From: Williamsia sp. DF01-3
GTDB lineage: Bacteria; Actinomycetota; Actinomycetes; Mycobacteriales; Mycobacteriaceae
Assembly (NCBI RefSeq): GCF_023051145.1
Contig: NZ_JALKFS010000005.1
Location: forward strand, 4,109,733-4,173,732
Length of the DNA: 64,000 bases
Direction of reading: 5' to 3'
The position numbers and the translations under genes were made by a program. This document shows, one piece after another, positions 26,388 to 35,610 of this stretch. The notes under the pieces are model-generated. The model was not told where the DNA came from, ran no database searches, and worked only from the letters and a program-made list of their open reading frames with translations. Position 1 is the stretch's first letter. Each line of letters starts with the position of its first letter.

Positions 26388-26774
26388 TCACGCGATCGGC
26401 GTTTGCACTCGATGGGGCCTGACCTGGACGAGACCGGCCTTGATCCGTACGTCGTACACCGGCAGGACAACGGATTCGTCGCTGAGGCAACGCCCGTCGA
26501 CCAGCGAGAAAACCTGCTTGAGCAACGGTGAGGCCACGGTGGGCTCACCGGCGCGGTCCCCGACCAGGCCGCGAGACATCACCGCTGCACGTCCGAAGGG
26601 GTCGATGTTCCCCACGGCATGGAGGGTGTCGTCGGTGAGGCGGAACAAGGCCACCTGTTCGTCCCCGGGCAGGAGCACGGCCACTCCCCTCCCTGGTACG
26701 AGTTGGTCGAACGGGCACGCCGCAGTCCATGTGGCTGCGACTTCATCAACCCGAGTGTCATCAACGAGACTCAT
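26388..26774 (-). CDS. nirD: Nitrite reductase small subunit NirD
   Basis: A 128-residue Rieske-fold protein matching NirD: LVPGRGVAVLLPGDEQVALFRLTDDTLHAVGNIDPFGRA, then SRGLVGD, VASPLLKQVFSLVDGRCL and VYDVRIKAGLVQV. As in many NirD proteins the Rieske Cys/His ligands are absent, so it should not carry a cluster. It partners NirB for NADH-dependent nitrite reduction to ammonium. Two bp after nirB. Confidence 0.93.
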   Translation of the reverse strand: MSLVDDTRVDEVAATWTAACPFDQLVPGRGVAVLLPGDEQVALFRLTDDTLHAVGNIDPFGRAAVMSRGLVGDRAGEPTVASPLLKQVFSLVDGRCLSDESVVLPVYDVRIKAGLVQVRPHRVQTPIA

Positions 26775-26776
26775 GG

Positions 26777-29308
26777 TCAGTTTCCTCCGTTCGCCGGCGG
26801 GCGTACGCCGGGCTGCGGTGTTCCCAAGAGTACCGGTACCTTGCGTCCGCTACCTTCCGAGAACTCGATGGTGGGGTCCGGCTGGGCGGGTGCGTTGACG
26901 AATGAGACGAACCGGGAGAGCTTCTCCTCGTCTTCGAGGACTCCGGACCATTCGTCCTTGTACCCGGCGACATGCAATTCCATCGCCGTTTCGAGTTCGG
27001 CTGCGATTCCCAGGCTGTCATCACACACGACGGCCTTGAGGTGATCGAGACCACCCTCGAGCGAATCGATCCACGGCGCCGTGCGCTGCAGCCGGTCCGC
27101 AGTGCGGATGTAGAACATCAGGAACCGGTCGATGTAGGCGACAAGCGTCCTGTCATCGATGCCGGAAGCCAAAAGCTGTGCGTGCGCGGGGCTTTGGCCA
27201 CCGTTGCCGCCCACATACAGGTTCCACCCGTGTTCGGTGGCGATGACGCCCACGTCTTTACCGCGGGCTTCGGCACACTCTCGGGCACAACCGGACACCC
27301 CGAACTTGATCTTGTGGGGCGAACGCAGACCGCGGTAACGCTTTTCGAGGTCGACGGCCATGCCCACCGAATCCTGCACGCCGTAGCGGCACCAGCTCGT
27401 ACCGACACAACTCTTCACCGTGCGCAGGCTCTTACCGTAGGCCTGCCCGGACTCCATGCCCGCGTCGACGAGCTTGCGCCAGATCAGCGGCAACTGCTCC
27501 ACCCTGGCCCCGAACATGTCGATCCGCTGGCCGCCGGTGACCTTGATGTAGAGCCCGAACTCCTTGGCCACCTCGCCGATCACGATCAGCTGCTCCGCGG
27601 TGACCTCACCGCCGGGCATCCGTGGCACCACCGAATACGTGCCGTTCTTCTGCATGTTGGCCAAGAAGTGGTCGTTGGTGTCCTGCAGAGCGGCCTGCTC
27701 TCCCGACAGGATGTGGTCGCTCGAGGTGGAGGCGAGGATCGAGGCAACGGTCGGCTTGCAGATCTCGCATCCCCCGCCCTTGCCGTACCGTGCCACGAGG
27801 TCGGTGAAGGTCCGGATACCGGTCGCGCGGACGATCTCGAAGAGTTCACTGCGCGACTGGTGGAAGTGATCGCACAACGACTTCGACACCGCGACACCGG
27901 AATCGGCCAGCAAGCGATTGATCGATGGGATACAGCCACCGCAGGTGGTGCCCGCCTTGGTGCACGTCTTCACCGCGGTCACGTCCTGGGCGCCATGAGC
28001 GATCGCGCTGCAGATATCGCCTTTACTGACCCCGTTGCACGAGCAGATCTCGGCGGAATCCGGAAGGGCCGACAGACCCACACCTTCGCCGGCAGCCGGC
28101 GCGATCAGCGCTGCGGGATCGCCGGGCAACGGGCCACCGACCATTGGTTTGAGTAGCGCATACTGGCCGGCATCACCGACGAGCACCCCACCGAGGAGGG
28201 TCTTGGCATCATCGGAGACAACAACTTTGGCGTAGGTACCGGCAACGGGATCGTTGAAGACCACCTCGAGCGCACCTTCGGAGGCACCCATCGCGTCACC
28301 GAAACTCGCAACATCCACGCCGAGCGCCTTGAGCTTGGTGGACAGGTCCGCGCCCGGGAACTCGGATTTGCCACCCAGGAGCCGGTCGGCCACGACCTCG
28401 GCGGTGCTGTACCCCGGGGCGACCAGCCCGTAGCAGACACCGTTGACCGCGGCGACCTCGCCGATGGCGTAGATGTCGGGATCGGCCGTGCGACATCCGT
28501 CGTCCACCAGTACCCCGCCGCGCTCACCCACTTCGAGCCCCGCGTCGCGCGCAAGCTGGTCGCGGGGCCGGATGCCGGCCGAGAACACCAGCAGGGCAGC
28601 GTTGTCGATGCTGCTGCCGTCGGAAAGGGTGACGTGGAGGGTGTTGTCGCCGGCCGATTCGATGGCCGTGGTCCCGACACCGGTGTGCACACTCACCCCG
28701 AGTTCGGTGACGAGGCCCGCGAGCAGCGCGCCGCCACCTTCGTCCACCTGCAGCGGCATGAGCCGCGGCGCGAACTCCACCACATGTGGTTTGAGTCCGA
28801 GCAGCTTGAGTGCGTTGGCTGCCTCGAGCCCGAGCAGGCCGCCCCCGACAACCACCGCGTTGGCCCCTGCCGGCGCCGCATGTGCGGTGGCACGGATTTT
28901 GTCGAGGTCGTCGAGCGTGCGATAGACGAAACAATTCGGTGAATCGGCTCCCTGTACCGGCGGCACAAACGGATACGAACCGGTCGCGATCACCAGCGCG
29001 TCGAACACGATGCTCGAGTTGTCGTCGAGGACAGCCGTACGCGCGACCCGGTTGATGGAGGTGACCGACCGGCCCACCAGCAAGGTCACCAGCGGGTCGC
29101 CCGGGTAGGTGTTGCCCTCGAGCGCCAGCGCGTCGGGATCCCAACTGTTGACATAAGACGAGAGTCCTACGCGGTCGTAGGCAGGGCTGGGTTCGTCGCA
29201 GACGACGACCACACGCCACTGGTCGGTGACGTCACGTTCGCGGAGTTCCTGAACGAACCGATGGCCGACCATCCCATGGCCTACCACCACAACTGTTTTG
29301 CTGGGCAC
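26777..29308 (-). CDS. nirB: Assimilatory nitrite reductase large subunit NirB
   Basis: An 843-residue NADH nitrite reductase. FAD-binding VVVVGHGMVGHRF at the N-terminus, a NAD-binding AVVVGGGLLGLEAANAL in the middle, a BFD-type [2Fe-2S] module (CSCNGVSKGDIC...TTCGGC), then the sulfite/nitrite reductase half with the siroheme/[4Fe-4S] cysteines CVGTSWC and CARECAEARGKDVG. It reduces nitrite to ammonium in the cytoplasm. The GTG encoding VPSKTVVVVG is chosen because AGGAGGGG lies about six bases upstream; longer starts lie in the gap after the preceding gene. Operon: narK-narB-oxidoreductase-nirB-nirD-hemD-chelatase. Confidence 0.95.
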   Translation of the reverse strand: MPSKTVVVVGHGMVGHRFVQELRERDVTDQWRVVVVCDEPSPAYDRVGLSSYVNSWDPDALALEGNTYPGDPLVTLLVGRSVTSINRVARTAVLDDNSSIVFDALVIATGSYPFVPPVQGADSPNCFVYRTLDDLDKIRATAHAAPAGANAVVVGGGLLGLEAANALKLLGLKPHVVEFAPRLMPLQVDEGGGALLAGLVTELGVSVHTGVGTTAIESAGDNTLHVTLSDGSSIDNAALLVFSAGIRPRDQLARDAGLEVGERGGVLVDDGCRTADPDIYAIGEVAAVNGVCYGLVAPGYSTAEVVADRLLGGKSEFPGADLSTKLKALGVDVASFGDAMGASEGALEVVFNDPVAGTYAKVVVSDDAKTLLGGVLVGDAGQYALLKPMVGGPLPGDPAALIAPAAGEGVGLSALPDSAEICSCNGVSKGDICSAIAHGAQDVTAVKTCTKAGTTCGGCIPSINRLLADSGVAVSKSLCDHFHQSRSELFEIVRATGIRTFTDLVARYGKGGGCEICKPTVASILASTSSDHILSGEQAALQDTNDHFLANMQKNGTYSVVPRMPGGEVTAEQLIVIGEVAKEFGLYIKVTGGQRIDMFGARVEQLPLIWRKLVDAGMESGQAYGKSLRTVKSCVGTSWCRYGVQDSVGMAVDLEKRYRGLRSPHKIKFGVSGCARECAEARGKDVGVIATEHGWNLYVGGNGGQSPAHAQLLASGIDDRTLVAYIDRFLMFYIRTADRLQRTAPWIDSLEGGLDHLKAVVCDDSLGIAAELETAMELHVAGYKDEWSGVLEDEEKLSRFVSFVNAPAQPDPTIEFSEGSGRKVPVLLGTPQPGVRPPANGGN

Positions 29309-29339
29309 TGGTACCCCTCCTAGTACTTCTGTTGGTCTC

Positions 29340-30791
29340 TCAGGCATCGGCTGTTGCCAGCCATTCACAAAGTCCCTCGACGACGGATTCACAACTGCCG
29401 CAACCTGTTGTGGCCCTGGTGGCATCGGCCATCGCCATGGGGCTGCGCGCACCTTTGCGCCAGGCATCCGTCAGATTCTTCTTGGACACCGAGTTGCACC
29501 GGCAGATGATCGCGTCGCCCGGCATCTGGGCCGGACTCGCCGATTCGGTTGCGCCACCGATGAGGTGACCGAGCAGCAGGCGCATTCGATCGCTGGGCAC
29601 CGGCGCGCCGGAGTCGAACAACTGCGTGATGGTGCCGACCACCTCGGGGTTGCCGAGCAGTACCGCGCCGACCAGACGGTCTTTGCGCACAACCACTTTC
29701 GCGTAACGCCCGCGATGAGGATCGGACAGGGTCAGCACCTCGGCCTCGAGGTCATTGGGATCGGTGTCCACTTCCCCCATCGACGCGAGATCCACGTCGT
29801 GTGCCTTCAGGCGCAGGATCTGCTGCGTCCCCTCATAGGCGGCCTGCTGGTCACCGAGCAGGTTCTGGGCCACCGTCTCGGCCATCTCCCAGCCCGGTTG
29901 CACCAGGCCGTAGACGATGTCGCGGTGCTGGGCGCATTCGCCGATCGCGTAGATCGACGGATCGTTTGTGCGCAGATGATCGTCGACCTTGATGCCGCGT
30001 TCGACAGCGAGGTCCGCAGCGGTGGCGAGCTCGACGTTCGGAGCGATGCCGGCGGTGACGATCACGAGGTCGGCGCCCAGGGTGGAGCCGTCGGTGAGCA
30101 CCACTTCCCGGCCTGTTCCCGGCTCGTCCCGGACCGCGGTGACCCGGCTGCCGAGCACCACGTCCATCCCGATCTCCCGCAGCACACGGGTCAGCACTGC
30201 GCCGCCGGCGGCGTCCATCTGCTTCTCCATCGGGAAGCTCCGTGGATGGACAACCGTCACCTGGGCCCCGCGCAGCAGCGCGCCGCGCGCGGCTTCGAGT
30301 CCGAGAAGGCCGCCACCGACAACAACCACGCGTGTTCCCTCGCGAAGGGAGGACACGATCGATTCGCAGTCGGCCAGGTTACGGAACGCGATCACACCTT
30401 CCATCGGGCGACCCGATTCCGCGAGCGCACCGTCGATCGGCGGGATGAAAGCACGGCTGCCGGTGGCAAAGACCAGACTGTCGTAGCCGTGCACCGTGCC
30501 GTCGTCGCAGTGCACGGTCTTGGCGTCGCGGTCCACACGCTCGACCCGAACACCGGTGTGCGTCTGCAGGTTCCGTTCGGAATACCAGTTGTCCGCGCGA
30601 AGCCTGGTGTCGGCGGGTGTGATCCGGCCGGCCACCACGTTCGACATCAGGATGCGGTTGTACGCCGACCCGGGCTCGTCACCGATGACCACGCTGGTGA
30701 CGCGCTCACCCGCGGGATCCCGCCGGTGCAGTTCTTCCTGCAGTCGGGCGCCGGCCATCCCGTTTCCGATGATCACCACACGCCTGGTCAT
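29340..30791 (-). CDS. FAD/NAD(P)-dependent oxidoreductase with BFD [2Fe-2S] domain, electron donor for nitrate reductase
   Basis: A 483-residue NirB-N-like flavoprotein: FAD motif VVIIGNGMAGARLQEEL, second dinucleotide motif VVVVGGGLLGLEAARG, NirB-like FAD loop IYAIGECAQHRDIVYGL, and a C-terminal BFD iron-sulfur domain (CRCNSVSKKNLTDAW...TTGCGSC). It has no siroheme half. Its place directly after narB, with a four-base start/stop overlap, supports a NasB/NasC-type role passing NAD(P)H electrons to NarB. It is a paralogue of the first half of NirB and may have arisen by duplication (inference). Confidence 0.85.
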   Translation of the reverse strand: MTRRVVIIGNGMAGARLQEELHRRDPAGERVTSVVIGDEPGSAYNRILMSNVVAGRITPADTRLRADNWYSERNLQTHTGVRVERVDRDAKTVHCDDGTVHGYDSLVFATGSRAFIPPIDGALAESGRPMEGVIAFRNLADCESIVSSLREGTRVVVVGGGLLGLEAARGALLRGAQVTVVHPRSFPMEKQMDAAGGAVLTRVLREIGMDVVLGSRVTAVRDEPGTGREVVLTDGSTLGADLVIVTAGIAPNVELATAADLAVERGIKVDDHLRTNDPSIYAIGECAQHRDIVYGLVQPGWEMAETVAQNLLGDQQAAYEGTQQILRLKAHDVDLASMGEVDTDPNDLEAEVLTLSDPHRGRYAKVVVRKDRLVGAVLLGNPEVVGTITQLFDSGAPVPSDRMRLLLGHLIGGATESASPAQMPGDAIICRCNSVSKKNLTDAWRKGARSPMAMADATRATTGCGSCESVVEGLCEWLATADA

Positions 30792-33022
30792 GACACCTCT
30801 CCAACGATTGGTCGCGCTCCGCTGCGCTGCGTCTCCACGACTGACCGAGCCGGCAACTCCAACGGCTCCAACCGCACCGCGCACGCCTTGAACTCGGGCA
30901 TGCGGCTGGTGGGGTCCAACTCGGGATTGGTGAGCAGGTTGGCCCGCTGGTCGCCCGCGTAGTGGAAGGGCAGGAACACCGTGTCCGGTCGCAGAGACTC
31001 GACGCAGCGTGCCGCAGCGGTCATCGTCCCCCGCCGTGAGGTCACACGCACCTGCTGACCGTCAGCGACCCCGAGGCGTTCTGCGGTGTCGGTGTTCACC
31101 TCGACGAACATCGGACCGGCTGCATCGGCGAGGTCTTTGACGTACCGGGTCTGCGCGCCGGACTGGTAGTGCGTCAGCACCCGGCCCGTGGTGCACACCA
31201 ACGGGTAATGCGCGTTCACAGGTTCCGTCGGTCCGCGGTAGTCGACCGCGACGAACTTCGCGCGGCCGTCGTCGGTGGCGAACCGGTCAAGGAAGATCCT
31301 CGGGGTGCCGGGATGGCCGATCGTGGGACACGGCCAGTGGAGCGCCTCGTCGTCGTCGAGTCGTTCGTAGGTGATCCCGGTGTAGTCGGCCGCGCCACCC
31401 GCCGATGCCGCGCGCAGTTCGTCGAACACCTCGCGAGGGTCGGTCTTGAAGCGGTGTGCCGGCTGACCGAGGCGGACCGCGAGTTCGGAGAGGACCTCGA
31501 GCTCGCTGCGGGGGCCGTCGGGAACGGGAACCGCTTGGCGACGGCGAAGGACCCGGCCCTCCAGGGAGGTCATGGTGCCCTCTTCTTCTGCCCACTGCAG
31601 AACCGGCAGCACCACGTCGGCCAATTGCGCTGTCTCCGACAGCAAGAAGTCGTTGACAACCAGCATCTCCAGCGATTCGAGTCGCTCGACCACGTGCCCC
31701 GCCCGCGGCGCGGAGACGGCCAGGTTCGCGCCGTGCACCATCAGCATCTTGGGTCCGCCGGGCTGTCCGAGTGATTCGAGCAATTCGTAGGCACTCTTGC
31801 CCGGGCCGGGCAGATCGTTCGGGTCGATGCCCCACACCTCGGCCACATGCGCGCGGGCGGCGGGATCGGTGATCTTGCGGTAGCCCGGCAGTTGATCGGC
31901 CTTCTGGCCGTGTTCGCGGCCACCCTGCCCGTTCCCCTGACCCGTGATGCAGCCGTATCCGCTGCCCTCACGACCGCACAGGCCCAGGGCCAGGGACAGG
32001 CCGATGACGGCACTGACCGTGTCTGTACCGCTCGAATGTTGTTCGGCGCCACGAGCTGTCAGCACATACGCACCTTTGCCCGTCGCGCGGGCGCCGGCGA
32101 GCATCGCAACCGTGCGACGCAACGCACTCACCGGGACCCCGGTGACACGCTCGGTACGTTCGGGCCACCATTGGGCAGCCGCCCGCCAGAAGTCGTCGAA
32201 GCCGTTGGTCCGGTCGGCGACGTAGTCGAGATCGGCATAACCCTCGGTGACCGCGATGTGCGCGAGCCCCAGTGCCAGAGGCAGATCCGTGCCCGGCGAC
32301 AGTTGCAGATGTACACCGCCGTCGGCGACCGCCCGCTCCACCGTGGCGGTCCGGCGTGGGTCTGCGACCACCAGCCCGCCGGCTCGTGCGGCTGTCATCA
32401 GATGACCGACCATCGGCGGCATGGTCTCGGCGACGTTGCCGCCGAGGATGACGATGCACTCTGCCGAACCGAGATCGGCGAGTGGGAAGGGCAATCCACG
32501 ATCCAGGCCGAACGACTTGATGCCCGCGGCCGCGGCCGAACTCATGCAGAAGCGGCCGTTGTAGTCAATGTTCGACGTACCCAGTGCCACCCGGGCGAAC
32601 TTGCCCAGCTGGTAAGCCTTTTCGTTGGTCAATCCACCGCCGCCGAAGATCCCGACCGCGTCAGCGCCGTACTCGCTGCGGGCCCGGGCGAATCCGGACG
32701 CGACGACGTCGAGCGCGTCCTCCCACGTAGTGGGCGTCAAAACACCGTTGCGCCGCACCAACGGAGCGGTCAGGCGGTTGGGGTTGCGCAGCACATCGGC
32801 AGCGGTCCAACCCTTCTGGCACAGACCGCCCCGATTGGTGGGGAACTGCCGCGGCGTGACCACGGCATCGGCGGCTCCGTTGCCGCTGATGTTCATCGCA
32901 CACTGCAGACCGCAATACGGGCAGTGTGTGGCGGTCCCGACCGACCCCGCGGCGAACTCGCCGGCGGAGCGGTTGCCCGGCTCGCCGAGGGGCAGATCGA
33001 TGGACACGGCTTCAGCAGTCAT
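30788..33022 (-). CDS. narB: Assimilatory nitrate reductase catalytic subunit (molybdopterin oxidoreductase, NarB/NasA type)
   Basis: A 744-residue bis-MGD enzyme. The N-terminal [4Fe-4S] site is CPYCGLQCAMN followed by GLCQKGWT (fourth Cys). The molybdopterin domain follows (GIFGGGGLTNEKAYQLGKFAR, NIDYNGRFCMSSAAAAG, with Cys in place to ligate Mo) and the C-terminal dinucleotide-binding domain has TTGRVLTHYQSGAQTRY. No Tat signal, so it is cytoplasmic. It reduces nitrate to nitrite for assimilation and needs molybdenum cofactor. Start ATG at 33022, two bp after narK's stop. The same frame stays open a further kilobase upstream through narK, which is coincidental. Confidence 0.93.
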   Translation of the reverse strand: MTAEAVSIDLPLGEPGNRSAGEFAAGSVGTATHCPYCGLQCAMNISGNGAADAVVTPRQFPTNRGGLCQKGWTAADVLRNPNRLTAPLVRRNGVLTPTTWEDALDVVASGFARARSEYGADAVGIFGGGGLTNEKAYQLGKFARVALGTSNIDYNGRFCMSSAAAAGIKSFGLDRGLPFPLADLGSAECIVILGGNVAETMPPMVGHLMTAARAGGLVVADPRRTATVERAVADGGVHLQLSPGTDLPLALGLAHIAVTEGYADLDYVADRTNGFDDFWRAAAQWWPERTERVTGVPVSALRRTVAMLAGARATGKGAYVLTARGAEQHSSGTDTVSAVIGLSLALGLCGREGSGYGCITGQGNGQGGREHGQKADQLPGYRKITDPAARAHVAEVWGIDPNDLPGPGKSAYELLESLGQPGGPKMLMVHGANLAVSAPRAGHVVERLESLEMLVVNDFLLSETAQLADVVLPVLQWAEEEGTMTSLEGRVLRRRQAVPVPDGPRSELEVLSELAVRLGQPAHRFKTDPREVFDELRAASAGGAADYTGITYERLDDDEALHWPCPTIGHPGTPRIFLDRFATDDGRAKFVAVDYRGPTEPVNAHYPLVCTTGRVLTHYQSGAQTRYVKDLADAAGPMFVEVNTDTAERLGVADGQQVRVTSRRGTMTAAARCVESLRPDTVFLPFHYAGDQRANLLTNPELDPTSRMPEFKACAVRLEPLELPARSVVETQRSGARPIVGEVS

Positions 33023-33024
33023 GA

Positions 33025-34446
33025 TCAGGCGGTGACCGGTGTGGTGGTGGACGAGTCCTCGAGCGCGCGGGTCGTGTCGGTCGATTCGATCGACCGGCGG
33101 ACGTAGAACCAATAGGTGATGCCGGCGGCCACCACATAGAAGGCCAGGAAGATCCAGAATGCCTGCGTGGCAGACTGATTCGACTTGTAGCTGTCTCGCA
33201 GAACCAGGTTGATGGCCACGCCGCCGAGTCCACCGAACGCTCCGGCGATACCGATCAGGGCTCCGGACATCGACCGCGACCAGTTGGCCTTGCCGAGCGG
33301 ATTGAGCGCAGGGTTGACCTTTGCTTTGTGTTCCCAGATCGCCGGGATGATCTTGTACACCGAACCGTTGGCGATACCCGAGATGACGAAGAGCAACACG
33401 AAGCCGATGACAAAGGCGGTGAGGGTGCCACCGGTGATCTTCTTGTCGTTGGCATCGGACAGGGCACTGGCAGCCACGAGGATGGACGACGCGGCCACCA
33501 TCGAGATGAAGCAGTACATCGTGATCTTGCCGCCACCGATCTTGTCGGCGAGCTTGCCACCGTAAGGCCGGCTGATCGACCCGAGAAGTGGTCCGATCCA
33601 GGCGATCTGGGCTGCGGCGAGGGCCGGCTTGGTGGCGCCGTTGGCGGTGAACGAGATGTTGAGCACCTGACTGAAGGCGAATCCGAATCCGATGAACGAA
33701 CCGAATGTTCCGACGTAGAGCAGCGAGATGATCCACGTGTCCTTGTACTTCAGCGTCTCGAGCATCGCCTTGCCGCTCGAGGTCTGGTGGTCGAGGTTGT
33801 CCATGTAGAGCGCTGCACCCACACTGGCGACCGCGAGCAGCACCAGGTAGATGGCGCAGAGGATCTCGGGCTTGTCCGAGGCCACCCAGATCACGAACAG
33901 ACCGACCAACTGGATCGCGGGGACACCGATGTTGCCACCACCGGCGTTGAGGCCTAAGGCCCAGCCCTTGAGCCGCTGCGGGTAGAAGGCGTTGATGTTG
34001 GTCATCGAGGAGGCGAAGTTTCCGCCACCGAAGCCGGTGAGTGCGGCGACGAAGAGGAACCATCCGAACCCGAAGTCACCGGGGTTCAACACCAGCATCA
34101 ACGTCAGACCCGTGGGGATCATCAGGACAACCGCGGAGAAGATCGCCCAGTTGCGGCCGCCGAAGATGGCGGTTGCCTGGGTGTAGGGAATCCGCAGACA
34201 CGAACCGACAAATGTGGCGGTGGCGCCGATGACGAACTTCTGGTCGAGGCTGATGCCGTATTCCGGTCCGAGGAGCAGCGCGAGAGCCGAGAACATGGAC
34301 CAGATCGAGAATCCGACGTGTTCGCAGATCACGGACCAGATCAGATTGCGCTTGGCGATGGCAGCGTTGCCGTTGTCCCAAGCCTCTACATCCTCTGGAT
34401 CCCAGTCGGTGATGTAGTGCTTTCGTTTGGTGCCAGTAACGGTCAC
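33025..34446 (-). CDS. narK: Nitrate/nitrite MFS transporter NarK
   Basis: A 473-residue protein with about twelve transmembrane helices and the NarK-family nitrate signature GGGNFASSMTNINAFYPQRL followed by LGLNAGGGNIGV. It moves nitrate in, or exchanges it for nitrite. First gene of the operon; the GTG start has GAGGAGGG four bases upstream. The 200-bp region before it probably holds the operon promoter, and a GlnR-like pattern is seen at 34532-34558. Confidence 0.93.
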   Translation of the reverse strand: MTVTGTKRKHYITDWDPEDVEAWDNGNAAIAKRNLIWSVICEHVGFSIWSMFSALALLLGPEYGISLDQKFVIGATATFVGSCLRIPYTQATAIFGGRNWAIFSAVVLMIPTGLTLMLVLNPGDFGFGWFLFVAALTGFGGGNFASSMTNINAFYPQRLKGWALGLNAGGGNIGVPAIQLVGLFVIWVASDKPEILCAIYLVLLAVASVGAALYMDNLDHQTSSGKAMLETLKYKDTWIISLLYVGTFGSFIGFGFAFSQVLNISFTANGATKPALAAAQIAWIGPLLGSISRPYGGKLADKIGGGKITMYCFISMVAASSILVAASALSDANDKKITGGTLTAFVIGFVLLFVISGIANGSVYKIIPAIWEHKAKVNPALNPLGKANWSRSMSGALIGIAGAFGGLGGVAINLVLRDSYKSNQSATQAFWIFLAFYVVAAGITYWFYVRRSIESTDTTRALEDSSTTTPVTA

Positions 34447-34531
34447 TAGGCCCTCCTCAGGGGTCCGGCGCGAATTGGCGGGTGCCTGAGGAGAACGGTA
34501 GGAAACGGGTGTTGCCGCAATTTTGCATTCA

Positions 34532-34558
34532 GTGACCGAACAATCACAGTGTTCTCAC
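34532..34558. promoter_or_regulatory. Candidate GlnR-type site upstream of narK
   Basis: Three NNNAC pentamers spaced by exactly six bases: GTGAC-N6-ATCAC-N6-CTCAC, about 90 bases upstream of the narK start. The actinobacterial GlnR box is GTnAC-N6-GaAAC repeats, so the spacing fits but the second and third pentamers are poor matches. Confidence 0.35.
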
Positions 34559-34648
34559 TCCGGTCCGTCACCGAACGTGAGAAGGCCGGAACACAAAAAC
34601 CCGCCAACTGGTGGGCCGAACTGAGTATCCCCAGCTCAGAGGGCGCTG

Positions 34649-35515
34649 TCAGACGAGAAAGCGCACCATGTCGGCTACGCGCTGCAGGCCGGGAAGGGCT
34701 CCAGCGGTGGATCGCGGATGTAACGCGTGCACCGCAAGACGAAACATCACGGCCCGCAACATCATCTGCGGCCACTCGGGCAGGTCTTCCCAGCGGTCCA
34801 CGAGACCATCGTCTGCGCCGCCCCAGGCGAGCGCATCGACCACCACGACGGCGGCCGCCCACGCTGCAGGTCGCCAATACGGCGTGATGTCCGTGATCCC
34901 GGGGGCCGCGGCGCCGGCGAACAGAACCGTGCCGAACAGGTCACCGTGGACCAGCTGGGACGGCGACGACACCTTGGTGCGCAGCTTTGCAAGCGTGTGC
35001 AGGATCTCCAGACTGGTGACCCCGTCGGGTGACGTGGGGTCGCCCATGCCCGCGGCCTTTGCCGAACGCAACGGCACATCGTCCCAGGCCGCGCGGTCGG
35101 CGGCGGTGAACACGTCGACGTCGTTGTACGGCGGTGCGGGAGGCTGCATCAGGAATCTCGGCCGTTCGAGCTCGGCGGTCGCCTCGTGCAGCCGGTCGGC
35201 CAGCGAGACTACTTCGTCGTAACGCGGTTCCGGAGTTCCGGCGATGTAGGTGTCCGCTCGCCAGCCCGACACCACGTACCGGCCGTCGGACGATCGCACA
35301 GGGCGCGCGATGCGGACGCCTTCGACATATAGGGTTTCTCTGACCTTGGCCGACCAGGCAGCCCGGGCGTGGTCGGGAACCAGCGACAACACCGTCTCGC
35401 CGATCCGCCAGCCACCTTCCCAGCCCTCACCGAGAGCCACGACGGGATGTTGCGTCAGCCCGAAGGTCTGCAGCACATGCTCCGGAGGCTCGACGGAGGT
35501 CAAGTCAGAAGTCAC
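34649..35515 (-). CDS. TIGR02569 family protein, aminoglycoside-phosphotransferase-like (Rv3205c-like)
   Basis: A 288-residue protein resembling the APH kinase fold: EGWEGGWRIGETVLSLVPD, a catalytic-loop-like LVHGDLFGTVLFAG and a downstream GITDITPYWRP in place of the DxD metal motif. The actinobacterial family TIGR02569 is of unknown function. Start GTG. It directly follows the moeZ region on the same strand, resuming the M. tuberculosis order after the inserted nitrate locus. Confidence 0.8.
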   Translation of the reverse strand: MTSDLTSVEPPEHVLQTFGLTQHPVVALGEGWEGGWRIGETVLSLVPDHARAAWSAKVRETLYVEGVRIARPVRSSDGRYVVSGWRADTYIAGTPEPRYDEVVSLADRLHEATAELERPRFLMQPPAPPYNDVDVFTAADRAAWDDVPLRSAKAAGMGDPTSPDGVTSLEILHTLAKLRTKVSSPSQLVHGDLFGTVLFAGAAAPGITDITPYWRPAAWAAAVVVVDALAWGGADDGLVDRWEDLPEWPQMMLRAVMFRLAVHALHPRSTAGALPGLQRVADMVRFLV

Positions 35516-35582
35516 CCGTCAAACGTTACCGGCGTGACCGCGAGATTCAGAGCAGGCAGCGCAGGTGTCGCCGCACCAGCGC

Positions 35583-35610
35583 CCGTACCTGCCACAGGTG
35601 GCAGATACGG
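35583..35610 (-). terminator. Hairpin immediately after moeZ stop
   Basis: CCGTACCTGCCAC-AG-GTGGCAGATACGG: 13-base arms with one mismatch, abutting the moeZ stop codon (complement at 35611-35613). No T-run. Confidence 0.6.

Noticed and set aside
33023-34063. Upstream extension of the nitrate reductase frame through narK
   Set aside because: It reads narK out of frame. The [4Fe-4S] motif and start ATG at 33022 fix the real N-terminus.
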